Assembly (NCBI GenBank): GCA_016946835.1
Contig: JACVTC010000107.1
Span: 372,501 to 436,500 of the forward strand
DNA: 64,000 nucleotides
From: Neocallimastix lanati (nom. inval.)
Lineage: Eukaryota > Neocallimastigomycota > Neocallimastigomycetes > Neocallimastigales > Neocallimastigaceae
Direction of reading: 5' to 3'
In this document: piece after piece, positions 1 to 16,430 of the stretch
How the letters are laid out: each line of letters starts with the position of its first letter
Position numbering within the stretch: the stretch's first letter is position 1
The notes under the pieces: model-generated
Database searches by the model: none
Told to the model about the DNA's origin: nothing
What the model saw: only the letters and a program-made list of their open reading frames with translations
Program-made: the position numbers and the translations under genes

Positions 1-49
1 ATAAAAAAATAAAAAATAAAAATAAATAATAATATAAAATAAAAGAAAT

Positions 50-4970
<4,921 letters not shown>

Positions 4971-7132
4971 TTTTTTTTTTTAATAAATAATTTCTTATCT
5001 ATATATATTGAGACGTAATATATTATAAATTATTATTATTTTTTTTTGTGTAATATTAAATATAAATATGTATTGTTTTGTTGTGAACTTTTAAAAGTAT
5101 AAAATCTGTATAAAGTGAATATGTACAATAATTACTAATAATTAATATAATGGTGTAAAAAAAACAAAACTATTGATTTTATAATAATTAATTATATTGT
5201 TTTAATTACTTTAAACAATAAGTGAATTAAATATGATACTAATACTTTTTGATGAAGAATAAAATAATAAAATACTTTAAAAATTAAAAATTAATTACAA
5301 TCTATTTTTTTTTTCTTCTTCTTTTTTTTTTTTTTTTAGTATTAATAAAAAATTTTTTTTTATAAAAGATAATAATTAATCGACAATCTTTATTTTTACT
5401 AATTTTATATATATTAAATTTTTATTAATATATTAAATTAAATTAATTATAAATATGGTTTATATATTTTAATAATTATCATCTAAATTATTAATTAAAG
5501 ATTTAATTAATATAAAATACTAAATAAAAAAATCAAAAAATTTCTCAAATATTTAAATCTTATCAATTATAATAATATTGTTTTTTTCATAATCACTTGT
5601 TTTATTCTAACATAATCATCATCATATAAAATAACAAAAAAAAATAACAACTAAAATAATGTATTTTTTTTTTTTAAATTATATTAATGTATAGAGATTA
5701 CTTTTTAGATATTACCTAATATTCTAATAATAATAATCCATATATATATTTATATATATTTATTGTATTGATGATATTTTTCTTTTAGGTTAATATTAGA
5801 ATAATTAATATACATTAATATTTAACTCTTTGAGATATTTCTAAATCATACTTTTTTTTTTATTAGGTTTAATAATTTCATAGTTTTACAGTTTAATTTT
5901 TAAAAGTCTAAAAGTCTTTTATAAAGTATTAAAATATATCTATCTATATATATAAAAGGTAATACTGAGTATCTTAAGAACATCTTCTACATATTTAAAT
6001 ACTTAAAATATATGAATTAATTTATTTATTGTAATAATAATTATTATCATTATTATAATAAATTTATTTGTGTATTTTTGATTTGTAGACATCACTTTAA
6101 AATAAATCAAGCAAAAATAACAAGAATAATTAATAAAAATATGTATATATTTCTAAACGTTTTATTAAAAATTTTTTATTTCATTATTTTATAAAGAACT
6201 TCTATTTATTAATTAAAAAATAAATAAATATATATATAAAGTCACATTTTAAATAGAATTTACAAAATATATTTCCTAATTATTATTATTACATAATTTT
6301 TTTATATATTTTTTATATTTTCTTTGCAATATCGAAAAAATATAAACTTTTCAATATATCTTTTTTTTTTTTTTATTAATTATTTTATATTTAAATATTT
6401 AATATATAAAAATCTATTTTATTTGTTATATAAATTATATTTAATAAGATCAATTAACAAAATACATTTATTAAATTAATAATATTATTATATATTAATA
6501 TATATATATATAAATATATATCTATATATTTCAAAATAAATCACAATATTTTATACACAATATTTTATAATTATTTTTTTAATTAATACAATTAAAAACA
6601 AATTATAAAATTTTAGGTTAAAATGCTAAAGCAATTTAATTAGGTCTTTTAAAAAAAAAGGTTAAATTTTTTTTTTTTTTTTTTTTTTTTTAGAAACAAA
6701 AATAAAGGTAGAATTGATATAATATTTAAATAAATTTCAGAAAAGTTATAATAATATAATAATAAGTGAACGTAGGGAAAAATCTTTAATTATTATTCAA
6801 TTTATAACCTTCCAAATCATAATTAAAACAAAATCATTTGACTACTATTTGAAAGGGTTCGATTAAAAATATTAATTATCAATAATTAAATTTGAATTTA
6901 ATTATAGATTATTTGTATTAATAAATATATAAAATAATAGATATTACATAAAAATTTTTGAAATAAATAAAATTAAATATTACTAAAAAGGTTTATTATT
7001 GTTATTATTATATGATAAATATTTTTATTTTATTAAATTTTTTCATAAGTTAATATATCATAAGTTAATAAAAAAAATTAATGAAATCCTTTATTATTAT
7101 TATTATTATTATTATTAGTTTAGTTTACTACT
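4971..7132. other. Intergenic, AT-rich, no gene seen
   Basis: This is about 2.1 kb of very A+T-rich DNA with T and A homopolymers between the GH31 start and the end of the ankyrin gene. It should hold the GH31 promoter (just above 4970) and the ankyrin 3' end. I see no ORF, RNA gene or repeated module I can support. Confidence 0.6.
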
Positions 7133-9184
7133 TCATCCTTTTTTGAAATTAATTATTTTTTTAAAATATGATTTTCTATTTTTTTTTCTATCGATTTTTT
7201 TTAAATCTACTTTAATTTTTTTATAATAGTTACAAAATAAAATTTCCATATCAGCATTTATATTGTTATCTTCTGTGCTTATATCAAGATTCGACTGATA
7301 ATTAATTTTCAAATTAATATCATTATCTATAGCATAGTCAACCAATATTTTTACTTTTTCTATACTATTTTCAGCTATTGCAACAGAAAGTGGACAATAT
7401 CCTTCTTCATTTTTATCATTAATCTCTAATTTGATGTCTTTAGATTCAGCATAATTAATTAAAAGTTCGAAATCTTCAATGTTATAATGAATAGCAGATA
7501 ATAGTGGATAATCGCCAAAATTATTTTTTTCATTTACAGTTAATACAATGTTGTTTTCATTTGCATAATTTATTAGTAATTTCATTATTCCAGTATTATA
7601 ATAACTAAATGATTTCAATAGAGGATAATCTCCAAAATTATTTCGTTCATTGATTTCTAGAAGAATATTATTTTTTTTGGCATAATCTATTAGCAACTTA
7701 ACTATCAAATCATTACAATATGCAGAAGCTTCTAGTAATGGATAACTATTAATTTTATTTTTTTTATTAACTTCTAATACCATTCCGTTTTCTTGAGCGT
7801 ATTTCATAAATAATTTAATTAATTCTATATTGTATTTTTGAAATGCTTGTAAAAGTGGATATTCTCCATCTTCATTTCTTTCGTTCATCTCCAGTTTAAT
7901 ATTATTTTCTATGGTATAATTAAACAGCAATTTTATAATATTTATGATGGTTTTATTAGACGGATCTAAATTTGATGCATTCAATTTGAACATCATTTTA
8001 AGGAGAGGGTATTCACCATCATCATTTTTATCATTTATATCCATAACTATTCCGTTTTTATTGGCATAGTCAAATAGGAGCTGAATCAAATTTTCATTTG
8101 TGGTATTAAATGCCACTAGAAGTGGATAATCATTATTTTCATTTTTACCATTTATATCCAATAGAGTATTATTTTTTTCAGCATACTCTATTAATAATTT
8201 AACCATTCTAATATTATTATTATTAATGGCCATTAAAAAGGGATAATCTCCATTATTATTTTTTCCATTTATTTCTAATATCATATTATTTTCATTAGCA
8301 TAGTAGATCAGTAGTTGTGCCATTCTAACGTTATTGCGATGGAAGGAAAGTAAAAATGGATCATCCCCATTCACAGTTTTTCCATTAATCTTTAAAGTAA
8401 TATTATTTTTATCGGCATAATCAATTAATAGATGAGTCATATCAAGATTATTATTACTTATTGCTAGAAAAATTGGATACTCTCCATCATTATTATTTCC
8501 ATTGATATCTAATTTAATTTTATTTTTTTCCGTATAGTCCAGTAGCAATTGAACCATTTCAATATTATTATTTCGTATTAAGGCTAATAATAGGTTATCT
8601 TTATTACTATCTCTTTCATTAATGTTGATAGTCACTTTGTTAGAATGAGTAATAAATTTTTGAAATCTTTCCTTTGAGAAAGCAGTTTTATTTTTATAGA
8701 TTAATAAACAATTTTTTATAAAATTTATATCAACGTAATGATATTCTAATATGATTTTTAAGATGTTAAAATCAAAATTATTTTGATTATTAATGGCATT
8801 GATTATGCTACTAATAACTTTATTTGTTATTAGGCTTGAGTCTTTCTTTTTATTTAATATAAATAATATTTTTTCTGCAGATAGTGAATCATTTATTAGT
8901 AAATATTCAATGATATTATCCGATTGACTATCTAAATCACTAATTTTAACACCATTATTGATTAAGTGATTTGCTGTTTTAAAATTTTTAAATTGTATAG
9001 AACGAAATAATTCTTCTATTTTTTCGATTATTTTACTGGATGTATCATATTTATTTGAGTATAGCGATGAATTACTGAAATTTTCAAATTCTATACTACT
9101 TTTTTTAAAATTTATTTCGTTTTCTCTAATTTTTTTATATAGAATATAATCATCAATTAATTGTCCTTTTTTCTCTAAACTCAT
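7133..9184 (-). CDS. Ankyrin-repeat protein, 683 aa
   Basis: A single-exon gene with an ATG preceded by a long A-tract on the coding strand. Residues 1 to about 185 are a charged, helical, non-repetitive head with degenerate ankyrin-like stretches. From about 188 to 640 there are about 11 repeats of roughly 39 residues with the pattern IN-x-(K/R)N-x-x-GDYPLL-x-A-x-x-x-NN-x-x-(M/L)-x-x-LLIDYA-x-x-NNI-x-L. This is an ankyrin helix-turn-helix with a lengthened loop compared with the canonical 33 residues. The tail is very Lys-rich. There is no signal peptide or membrane segment, so it is probably a cytosolic or nuclear binding scaffold. Partners cannot be inferred. Long-period ankyrin genes of this style are expanded in anaerobic fungi; that statement is family knowledge and not seen here. 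Confidence 0.88.
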   Translation of the reverse strand: MSLEKKGQLIDDYILYKKIRENEINFKKSSIEFENFSNSSLYSNKYDTSSKIIEKIEELFRSIQFKNFKTANHLINNGVKISDLDSQSDNIIEYLLINDSLSAEKILFILNKKKDSSLITNKVISSIINAINNQNNFDFNILKIILEYHYVDINFIKNCLLIYKNKTAFSKERFQKFITHSNKVTININERDSNKDNLLLALIRNNNIEMVQLLLDYTEKNKIKLDINGNNNDGEYPIFLAISNNNLDMTHLLIDYADKNNITLKINGKTVNGDDPFLLSFHRNNVRMAQLLIYYANENNMILEINGKNNNGDYPFLMAINNNNIRMVKLLIEYAEKNNTLLDINGKNENNDYPLLVAFNTTNENLIQLLFDYANKNGIVMDINDKNDDGEYPLLKMMFKLNASNLDPSNKTIINIIKLLFNYTIENNIKLEMNERNEDGEYPLLQAFQKYNIELIKLFMKYAQENGMVLEVNKKNKINSYPLLEASAYCNDLIVKLLIDYAKKNNILLEINERNNFGDYPLLKSFSYYNTGIMKLLINYANENNIVLTVNEKNNFGDYPLLSAIHYNIEDFELLINYAESKDIKLEINDKNEEGYCPLSVAIAENSIEKVKILVDYAIDNDINLKINYQSNLDISTEDNNINADMEILFCNYYKKIKVDLKKIDRKKNRKSYFKKIINFKKG

Positions 9185-9543
9185 TTTTATTTTAATTTTT
9201 TTTTTTTTTATTTTATTAATAATAACAAAAAAATATATATATAATAATATATAATTGAAAAATAAATAAAATTATTATTAATTTTTATTCAAAATATTAT
9301 ATTTATAAAATAAATTTTGAAAAACATATTTTAACATTTTTTTTTCTTTTATTAATTTAGTTATATTTTTATTTTTTTTAAAAGCTATTTTTTTTTTGTA
9401 TCCTTGATATTATAAAAATTTTTATAAATTTTCAATATAAAATAAAATATTGTCAGATAAGGTAATATAATAGATCATTAATAAATTAAAAAATAGAATA
9501 AGGAAAAAAAGAAAAAAGAAAAAAAGAAAAATATATAAATATA

Positions 9544-9608
<65 letters not shown>

Positions 9609-10150
9609 TTGAAAGTGAAATAAATGTATAAATAATCAATAATAAATTTAATTCATAAAATAATTCTTTTTTTATTAAATTAAATTTTAAATAAAAACCA
9701 ATTAAAGTTTAACTATAAATAGTTCTTTTAATTTATAAATTTTTATTTTTAATAATTTATTTTTTTTTTTAGAAATACTATTAATAATACTATAAATACA
9801 TTATTATTAATAAAATTATTATTATATAATTATTTTTGATATATTTTATAAAAAATTATTAATGAAAAAAAAAATAATTAATAGTTATTTATTTATTATA
9901 CTATTATATAAAAAAAAATAATAATTATTTTATATATATTTAAACTTTTTAATTTTTTTAAACTAAAATTTATAAAGATTATAAATATTATATTAAATAA
10001 AATAAACAACTGACTTTACCATGATTTTTAAAATATATTATTATTTCATTTTACTAATAAATAAAAATTTAAAACGTTTTATTTCATTTCATTTTTTTTT
10101 TTTTTTTTAATATTATAAAGTTATTTAAATTTAATTTTTTTTTTTTTTTT
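9185..10150. other. Intergenic upstream of ankyrin gene
   Basis: AT-rich spacer with a (TTA)n run near 9545-9575 followed by a long T homopolymer to about 9606, and another T-tract ending at 10150 that serves as the A-tail of the adjoining repeat copy. No gene is seen. The ankyrin promoter should lie next to 9185. Confidence 0.5.
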
Positions 10151-10290
10151 TTACTTCCAGTATATGGAATATTAAGGAAGCCACGACACATCCGTGTGCT
10201 TTTACATAAGCGGATATTATCCCCTCTAGATGGTCTTACTGAATGTTCAGCATTGGCGCTCAGATATACATATTATTGCGAGGAATTTTA
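10151..10290 (-). repeat. SINE-like dispersed repeat, copy 1
   Basis: Read on the minus strand it carries the family core (ATATGTATATCTGAGCGCCA, then a diverged CAGTAAGACCATCTAGAGGG), ends in CTGGAAGTAA and runs directly into an A-tract. It is distinctly more G+C-rich than its surroundings. It matches the copies at 16926, 18023 and 21654 over most of its length. No coding potential is conserved. Confidence 0.65.
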
Positions 10291-10447
10291 TAGTAATTTT
10301 TAATAATAACGGAAAAGGAAAATTCAAAAAAAAAAAAAAAAAAAATTTAAAAATCTCCACTTTATTGATATAAAACCTTATAATAAAAAATTTTTTATTA
10401 AAAAAAAAAAAAAAAAAAAATTATTGATTCCATTTTTTTTTTTTTTT

Positions 10448-10498
10448 TACTTCCGGTGTGTACCGCCCTAACTTTCAGCCCCCACCTTGGCAAAGGAT
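10448..10498 (-). repeat. SINE-like dispersed repeat, copy 2 (short 3' piece)
   Basis: On the minus strand only about 50 bp of the family 3' end is present: a G-rich GGTGGGGGCTGAAA stretch, then GGCGGTACACACCGGAAGTAA followed by A residues. This fits a 5'-truncated copy, as expected for target-primed insertion. It lies about 160 bp from copy 1 in the same orientation. Confidence 0.6.
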
Positions 10499-10872
10499 TT
10501 TTTTTTACTTATCATTGATATATACCCATTTTTAACTAATAAAGAAATTATAATTTTTAAACTAAACAATAGTGAGTGAATCATCGAATATGTTTTTATT
10601 ATTATTATTATTATTATTTTTTATAATAATTTAATTTTTTTTTTATTTATAATAAAATAATTTTAATTAAATAATTTTTGTCTAATATCTTATTTATTTA
10701 TTTTATTTTATTTTAATAAATTATTGAAATTAAAAAAATTATTAAAAAAATTATTAAAAAAATTATAAACAAATTTAATGAATTTATCTATACATTTTTC
10801 TTATTTATTTATATTCTATAATATTAAATTTATTCAATAAATATTACTTAATTATATAATTATTCATTATTT

Positions 10873-11220
10873 TTATTCATTGTCCGAATCAGAAGAATCA
10901 AAAGAATCAAAAGCATTAGAAGAATCATCATAATTTGATAAATCATAAGTATCACTTAATTCTTCCTTTTCTATTTCTACGGATAAAGTTATTTCCTTTG
11001 AAGAAGTTAATTCATTTGTGGAAGTTTCCGTTGATAAAGTGGATTCCTCAGTTGTTATTTCAGTGGAAGTTTCCTCAGTGGAAGTTTCAGTAGTAGTTAT
11101 TATTTCTTCAGTTAAAGTTTCAGTTGAGGTTTCAAGAGAAGTAGTTGATGGGCTTTGGGTTTCCATTGGTAACTCATAGAAAGTAAATGAAGAGGATGCA
11201 TTATTTTCATTTTCTTTCAT
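10873..11220 (-). CDS. Ser/Thr/Glu-rich reading frame behind CotH gene
   Basis: A 115-residue frame from the first in-frame ATG at 11220. It is rich in Thr, Ser and Glu with ETSTE-like runs and ends in a Ser/Asp-rich acidic stretch (DSFDSSDSDNE). It starts 15 bp beyond the stop of the CotH gene, in a different frame. Composition resembles the O-glycosylated, acidic tails seen on secreted fungal proteins. It may once have been, or in a better assembly may be, the C-terminal tail of the CotH protein. I tested a small intron linking the two and found no phase-compatible GT..AG pair. A separate tiny gene is possible but less likely. Confidence 0.45.
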   Translation of the reverse strand: MKENENNASSSFTFYELPMETQSPSTTSLETSTETLTEEIITTTETSTEETSTEITTEESTLSTETSTNELTSSKEITLSVEIEKEELSDTYDLSNYDDSSNAFDSFDSSDSDNE

Positions 11221-11234
11221 ATTATATGAATTAA

Positions 11235-12339
11235 TCAAAAATTCGTAATTCTATAAGCTCTACATATATATCTATATCTTAAAAGAATGAATAATTTTAA
11301 TCCATAAATATCTTTTTTAATATTGGTAAATTCTGTTGATTCTTCCCATTGCTTCATGGAATAGATGAAAAAAGCATTTTCATTTATATTTCCAGGATAT
11401 TTTCCATGTTCATCTGGTTGTTTTTCTAATTCAATATATGGTCTAATAAATGCTTTAAGTTTGTCAATATGAGGGAATAATACAGCAGGGTTGAAAATTT
11501 TGATAACTATATCCCTGACAATTTCCTTAAATTTATTTAATTGATATTCATCCTCTAAAATAAATTTTTTAATAATGTTTTCAGTATTTGCTTCAATTGT
11601 ATTAACATATCTCTGAAAACTTATATTTGGCATTTCATAGACTTCACTGTCATTATCGTAATAGTCATTAATGTCAATACCAAAGTCGAGATCAAAATCA
11701 TGTAATAAATAAATCCATTTTTTAGTTTGAGGATGTAAATAGATATAGTAATTATGCTTTTTAAGAAGATGATCCCATGAAGTAAATAAATACTCAAGAG
11801 CCAATTCTTTTAAAAATTGATCCAAATCTAAGATAGATTCAACATCCTTCAAAGATTTAGCTTTAGTCATTTCCCCTAAAAATTCATAGAGTTCTCTTTT
11901 AATTGAAGACTCTTTATTTTCATTTTCATAACCTTCCTTATTATTTAATGTTAAATCACAAAATGAACATTGATATAAAGATGTGGTATTCTTTTCTCCA
12001 TAAACGTACTCTATCCATGATTCTTTATAGGCATCTGTAAAAATAAATAACCCCATATATTCATCATTGATATATAATACAGCATAATTAGCAGAAAGAG
12101 AGGATAATCCCAAACGATTATGAATATCACAAGCCAATTTTGTTCTTAAATAGGTTGGTTCAGTAGTATCCGCACGAAGTTTAAACTGACGACGACCAAA
12201 TAAATCTTTATCTCCACGAATTTTTATATTATATCCAGGCTTAGAAAAATGGCGAGAATATTCTCCACCTAAAGAAAAAGAAATTTTTTTAAATTGTTTT
12301 GATTTTCTGTATTTATGATTATATTATTATTGTTTTTTG

Positions 12340-12383
<44 letters not shown>

Positions 12384-13632
12384 TTATTATAATATATAAA
12401 AGAAAAATTTATTAAAATTTAATATATATATGTATATATAAGGAATAATAGTTATTATTATAATTTATATTAATTTATTTAATATAAATAAAAAAATAAG
12501 TTATTTATCATTTAATTACCTATTAATTTCAACTTTAAGAGTTGCATTTTTCGTTTTAAAGTCAGTTTCTAAGACTCCATCGGTGAAGTTGAAATTTTTA
12601 TTAAAATTGTAATTGTTTAAGTAAGTTATTAAATCTTTAGTAGTGAATGAATTTAAATCAAGGGTAGGGCCTTCCTCCTCTAATTTCTTTTTAAAGTCTT
12701 CTTCGTTTTCATCTTCTTCATCTTCATCTTCATCTTCTTCATCTTCAAAATCTATATCCTCATCAAATTCATTGAATTTTTCATTATCCAATAAAGCTTC
12801 AAAGTAATCTGTAGATTCTTCAGGTATTTCTGTATAATCTTCATGTCCTATAAAAACAGAAGAGTCACCTGTTGGAATTTCAGTAAATTTTCCATCTAAA
12901 TTTTCATCTCCAAAAGTAAAATTACCATCTTCGTCAATACTCACATTTTCTTTACCAAATACGTATAATAAATCCATGAAGTCTTCATCCTCCTTTGATG
13001 ATATATTCAATCCTGAAAGGACATAGAGTACCTCAACTAAATTTAAATAGGACTTTGAATTAAAAACATTAAATATTATATTGTAATTGTCATGAGAGGT
13101 TTCAAAGTCATCATTGACAACAATATATTTTCTATAATCTATAGATGGATGTCCATTTTTATTAAGTTTTAATTCTGGTAATAATTTTTTGAAATCACTT
13201 CCTGGAAATAACTCTGTAAAATTTTGACTATTAATAGTTTCTACAAATTTTTTAATTGATTTATTTACAAGATCTATGTATTCATAACCTTCAGTAATAC
13301 TTGCTTTTTCCTTTAATGTTGCAAATTCATTATCTGGTAATGCTATTCTAAATACAGGTATTTCATTATCTGACAATTCAAATATTTGAGCACGAAGATC
13401 TTTCGGTATAAAAGATATTTCACTAAGAACACTATAAGCTAAATACAAAAAAAAAAATGTTTTTTATATATATATATATATTTAATTAATTATTAATTGA
13501 ATTAATTGAATTTATATTTATAATTTATGAATAATATCAATTATATAATAATAATTCTGATATATAATAAATTTATATATAATAAAATATACCATAACCA
13601 TAACAAAGAAAAATCACAAAATATTTTATCAT
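11235..13632 (-). CDS. Secreted CotH kinase-like protein, 3 exons
   Basis: Exons (minus strand): 13593-13632, 12520-13438 and 11235-12306, giving 676 residues. Exon 1 encodes a hydrophobic leader (MIKYFVIFLCYGYA) typical of a signal peptide, cut by a 154-bp intron. The middle, about residues 240-275, has a strongly acidic Glu/Asp run. Exon 3 holds the CotH domain: GYNIKIRGDKDLFGRRQFKLR, LRTKLACDIHNRLGL, and the metal/nucleotide motif LLHDFDLDFG at about 520-529. CotH of Bacillus phosphorylates spore-coat proteins and fungal CotH proteins are surface proteins; anaerobic fungi carry many, some tied to cellulosomes. No dockerin is visible here. Intron 2 (213 bp) contains a (TAA)n microsatellite. 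The exon 3 start was chosen because it restores KKISFSLGG, expected in the family, and keeps phase. Confidence 0.88.
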
Positions 13633-15830
13633 TTTATTATATATTATCAATTTTTTTTTAAAATAAAAAAAAAAAAAAAAAAATAAAGAAGTCTTTTTAT
13701 TTTTTTATTGTTTTATTTTTTCCTTCATGTTTTTTAAATATTATAAATAAAATATATATTAAATGTTGTTAAATTTTATATTTTTTGTTTTAAATAAAAA
13801 TTTTTTTTGTAATAAATTTTTTTTATTAATTAAAATAAAAATTAATAGTTTTATCTATGTTTTTTTAAACCTCCTCATTGGCGTATTATAATTAAAGTTA
13901 ATTAAAAATATATATATATATATATTTATTATTTATATTTGATGATAAAAAACTTTAATGTATAAATTTTATTTTAGAGAAATAAATTTCACCAATTCAT
14001 ATTTTAATCTATTGATTTTTTTTAATAAAAAAAAAAAAAAAAGTTACTAGAACTTATATAATATAAAAATTAATACAATTTGTCGTACAATATATAAATA
14101 GATTTAAATATTTTATTAAAAAGCGGTTGTCAAAATGTCAAAATGTAATAATAATAATAATAATAATAAAAATATATATATATATAAATATTATAATAAA
14201 ATTATTCTATTTTTCCTTCTAGACAATTATTGATTTTATTTATATTAATAATTTCAAAGTAATTATTAATTATTAAGTAATAAATAAAATATTTAAAAAT
14301 TAATAATAAATAATTAATTTAATAAATAAATAATAAATAAATAAATAATAATTATATTTAATATAATAAAAAAGTTTACAAATAAAATAAAATATTAATA
14401 AATATTAATTATTTATCATCTAAATATATTTTATTTTTTTTATATGTTTAAAAAAAATAATAATAATAATTATTTTAATAATAAATAATAAATAATAACA
14501 ATTAAAATATAATAAATATTATTATTATTATTATTATTTATATGATGAAAAAATAATTATAACTTAATACACATTAAAGTGTAATTTTAGAGTTCATATA
14601 TATCAATTTTGTATTTAACATTAATGAAAAGCAATGAAAGGATATAAAAAATTTATAGAGTAGTTAAAAATAAAAAAAAAGAGTATAAATTTATTATACC
14701 ATATTATACTTTTTTTTTTTTTTATTTTAATTTATTTTATTTTATTTTAACCTTAAATATGCTAACGGACAAAAAGATAATATGATAATATGATAATATG
14801 ATAATAATTAAGTGACTCTTTTAATTATATTATTAAGAAAATACTTAATATACTATTTGGTAATATTAAAATCTATTTTTAAAATAATAGTACTAATAAT
14901 AAAAATAAATATAATAATAATAATAAAAAAAAAGATATAAACTATTAATTTAGAATTTAAAATAATATGAAAAGGTAATGTAAACCTAAAGATGAAAAGT
15001 TTTATAAAAAATAAGATATTAAATAATAAAATTATATTAAATTGATTTTGAAACAAACTAATTTCATTAATTTTGATACAAAAACATTTTAAAATCTAAA
15101 AAAAAAAAAAAAACATTTAATTAATAAAAATTTTTATATTAATTAAATAAAATATTTTAATACATTATAATCATATAATTATTAAAATATTAATAAAAAA
15201 ATTAGAACATGGTCGTTTAATGCTATATAATTCTTTAAATTTTTTTTTTTTAAATTTTATTTATTAAAATTGTTTTATTAATTAAATAATAATAATAAAA
15301 TATTATTTGTTATATCTTAAAATTGTTATTATTATAAGTTGAAAGCTCATATATATTTATTAACCTTATGAAAATAAGGTTAATAAAATAAAATACTTTT
15401 TAATCAATCCTATAACTAGGAAAAGATTAGTAAAAAAAAATAAAAATAATAAAAAAAAGGTTTTTTTCTTATTGATAATTTATTTATATGCTCAATTGTT
15501 ATATCTAGAAAAAAAAAAAATTGATTAATATAAAATATTTAAAAAAAGCTATAAATGATCAATTATTTAAATTAGTTCATTATGATTAAAAATTTGAAAA
15601 GAAAAGGGAAATTTAGTAACTAATAAGGTGGATTATTATAAGAAAACTATTTATTTAACTAATTATTTTTTAAAATAAACCTTTTTTTTTCATTTTAAGA
15701 AAAATAAATAATATATAATTATGAAAAAATTATTATTAATAATAAGGTATAATTATTATTAAAAATATATATATATATATAAAATATTATTTCAAATAAC
15801 CTTTTTATTTCCTTTATATTTTATAATTAA
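13633..15830. other. Intergenic, AT-rich, no gene seen
   Basis: About 2.2 kb upstream of the CotH gene. It is dominated by A/T homopolymers and ATA/AAT microsatellites (for example 14145-14185). The CotH promoter should lie within the first few hundred bases. A 67-residue frame around 14853-15056 is hydrophobic low complexity and is not credible as a gene. Confidence 0.55.
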
Positions 15831-15946
15831 ATTTTTATTAAATTATTAACTGTCTATTAAATTATACTTTTATTAAATTATTAATTGTCTATTAAATTAT
15901 ATTTTTATTAAATTATTAACTGTCTATTTAATTATATTTTTATTAA
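15831..15946. repeat. 35-bp tandem repeat, about 3 copies
   Basis: The unit contains TAACTGTCTATTAAATTATA and recurs at a 35-bp spacing (TGTCTATT at about 15851, 15886 and 15921) with single-base differences. It is a small minisatellite in intergenic DNA with no linked gene. Confidence 0.75.
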
Positions 15947-16103
15947 ATAATTGAAATTAAATTCTTAAAGTAATGACTTAATAATACAAAAATCATAATA
16001 TAAAATAGTAATTCAAATTTATATGATTTTAATATTCACTTCCTTTATTCACACCTATAGATCAATATAGTAAAAAATTTTTATTTAATATGTTAAAAAA
16101 AAA

Positions 16104-16154
16104 AGTATTGAAATGTAATATAAATTATAGTTATTTATATTACATTTCAATACT
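16104..16154. repeat. 21-bp perfect inverted repeat (hairpin)
   Basis: The arms 16104-16124 and 16134-16154 (AGTATTGAAATGTAATATAA and one more A) are perfectly complementary around a 9-base loop, flanked by A and T runs that lengthen the stem. It lies about 150 bp from the tRNA gene. It may be a relic of a foldback element or a strong hairpin. Confidence 0.75.
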
Positions 16155-16196
16155 ATTTTTTTAATATAATAGTTATTATATTAAATAATAAAATTA

Positions 16197-16310
16197 AAAA
16201 AGAAAAATGACTCATACTATGCATTTTCACACATAATTTTTTGGCGTTAGTCCCAAAGGAATTAGGGAACATTTAGGCATAGTGAATTCATTTCATTGTC
16301 ATTATACATT
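16197..16310 (-). other. Moderate-GC tail downstream of tRNA-Cys
   Basis: Directly 3' of the tRNA there is no early oligo-T terminator. Instead about 100 bp of clearly less AT-biased sequence follows (for example CCTAATTCCTTTGGGACTAA) before the first strong T-run near 16197-16202. A pol III transcript could therefore extend about 110 bases beyond the tRNA. This resembles the body of a tRNA-headed SINE, but a second copy was not found in the window. Confidence 0.4.
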
Positions 16311-16382
16311 AGGGGCGTTCCGGATTTGAACCGAAGACCTATTGATCTGCAGTCAATTGCTCTACCGCTGAGCTAACACCCC
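16311..16382 (-). tRNA. tRNA-Cys (GCA)
   Basis: The minus strand folds into a full cloverleaf of 72 nt. The acceptor GGGGTGT pairs with ACGCCCC, the D arm is GCTC/GAGC, the anticodon stem is ATTGA/TCAAT with loop CTGCAGA (anticodon GCA), and the T arm is TTCGG-TTCAAAT-CCGGA. The discriminator base is U, the hallmark of tRNA-Cys. No intron is present. Internal A and B boxes (AGCTCAGCGG and GGTTCAAATCC) are intact, so it looks functional. Confidence 0.95.
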
Positions 16383-16430
16383 ATTGTACAATTTTTAAAA
16401 TTTTAGAAAATTATTTATAGTTTATACTAT

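Noticed and set aside
11214-11263. A 50-bp intron joining the CotH gene to the Ser/Thr-rich frame.
   Set aside because: The only GT..AG choices give an in-frame stop at the junction, so the CotH product is taken to end at 11235.
14853-15056. Hydrophobic 67-codon minus-strand frame.
   Set aside because: Phe/Ile-rich composition is what AT-rich noncoding DNA yields; no start context or homology cue.
15838-16020. Possible origin of replication (AT-rich tandem repeats).
   Set aside because: AT-richness is universal here and no defined fungal origin motif can be recognised by eye.
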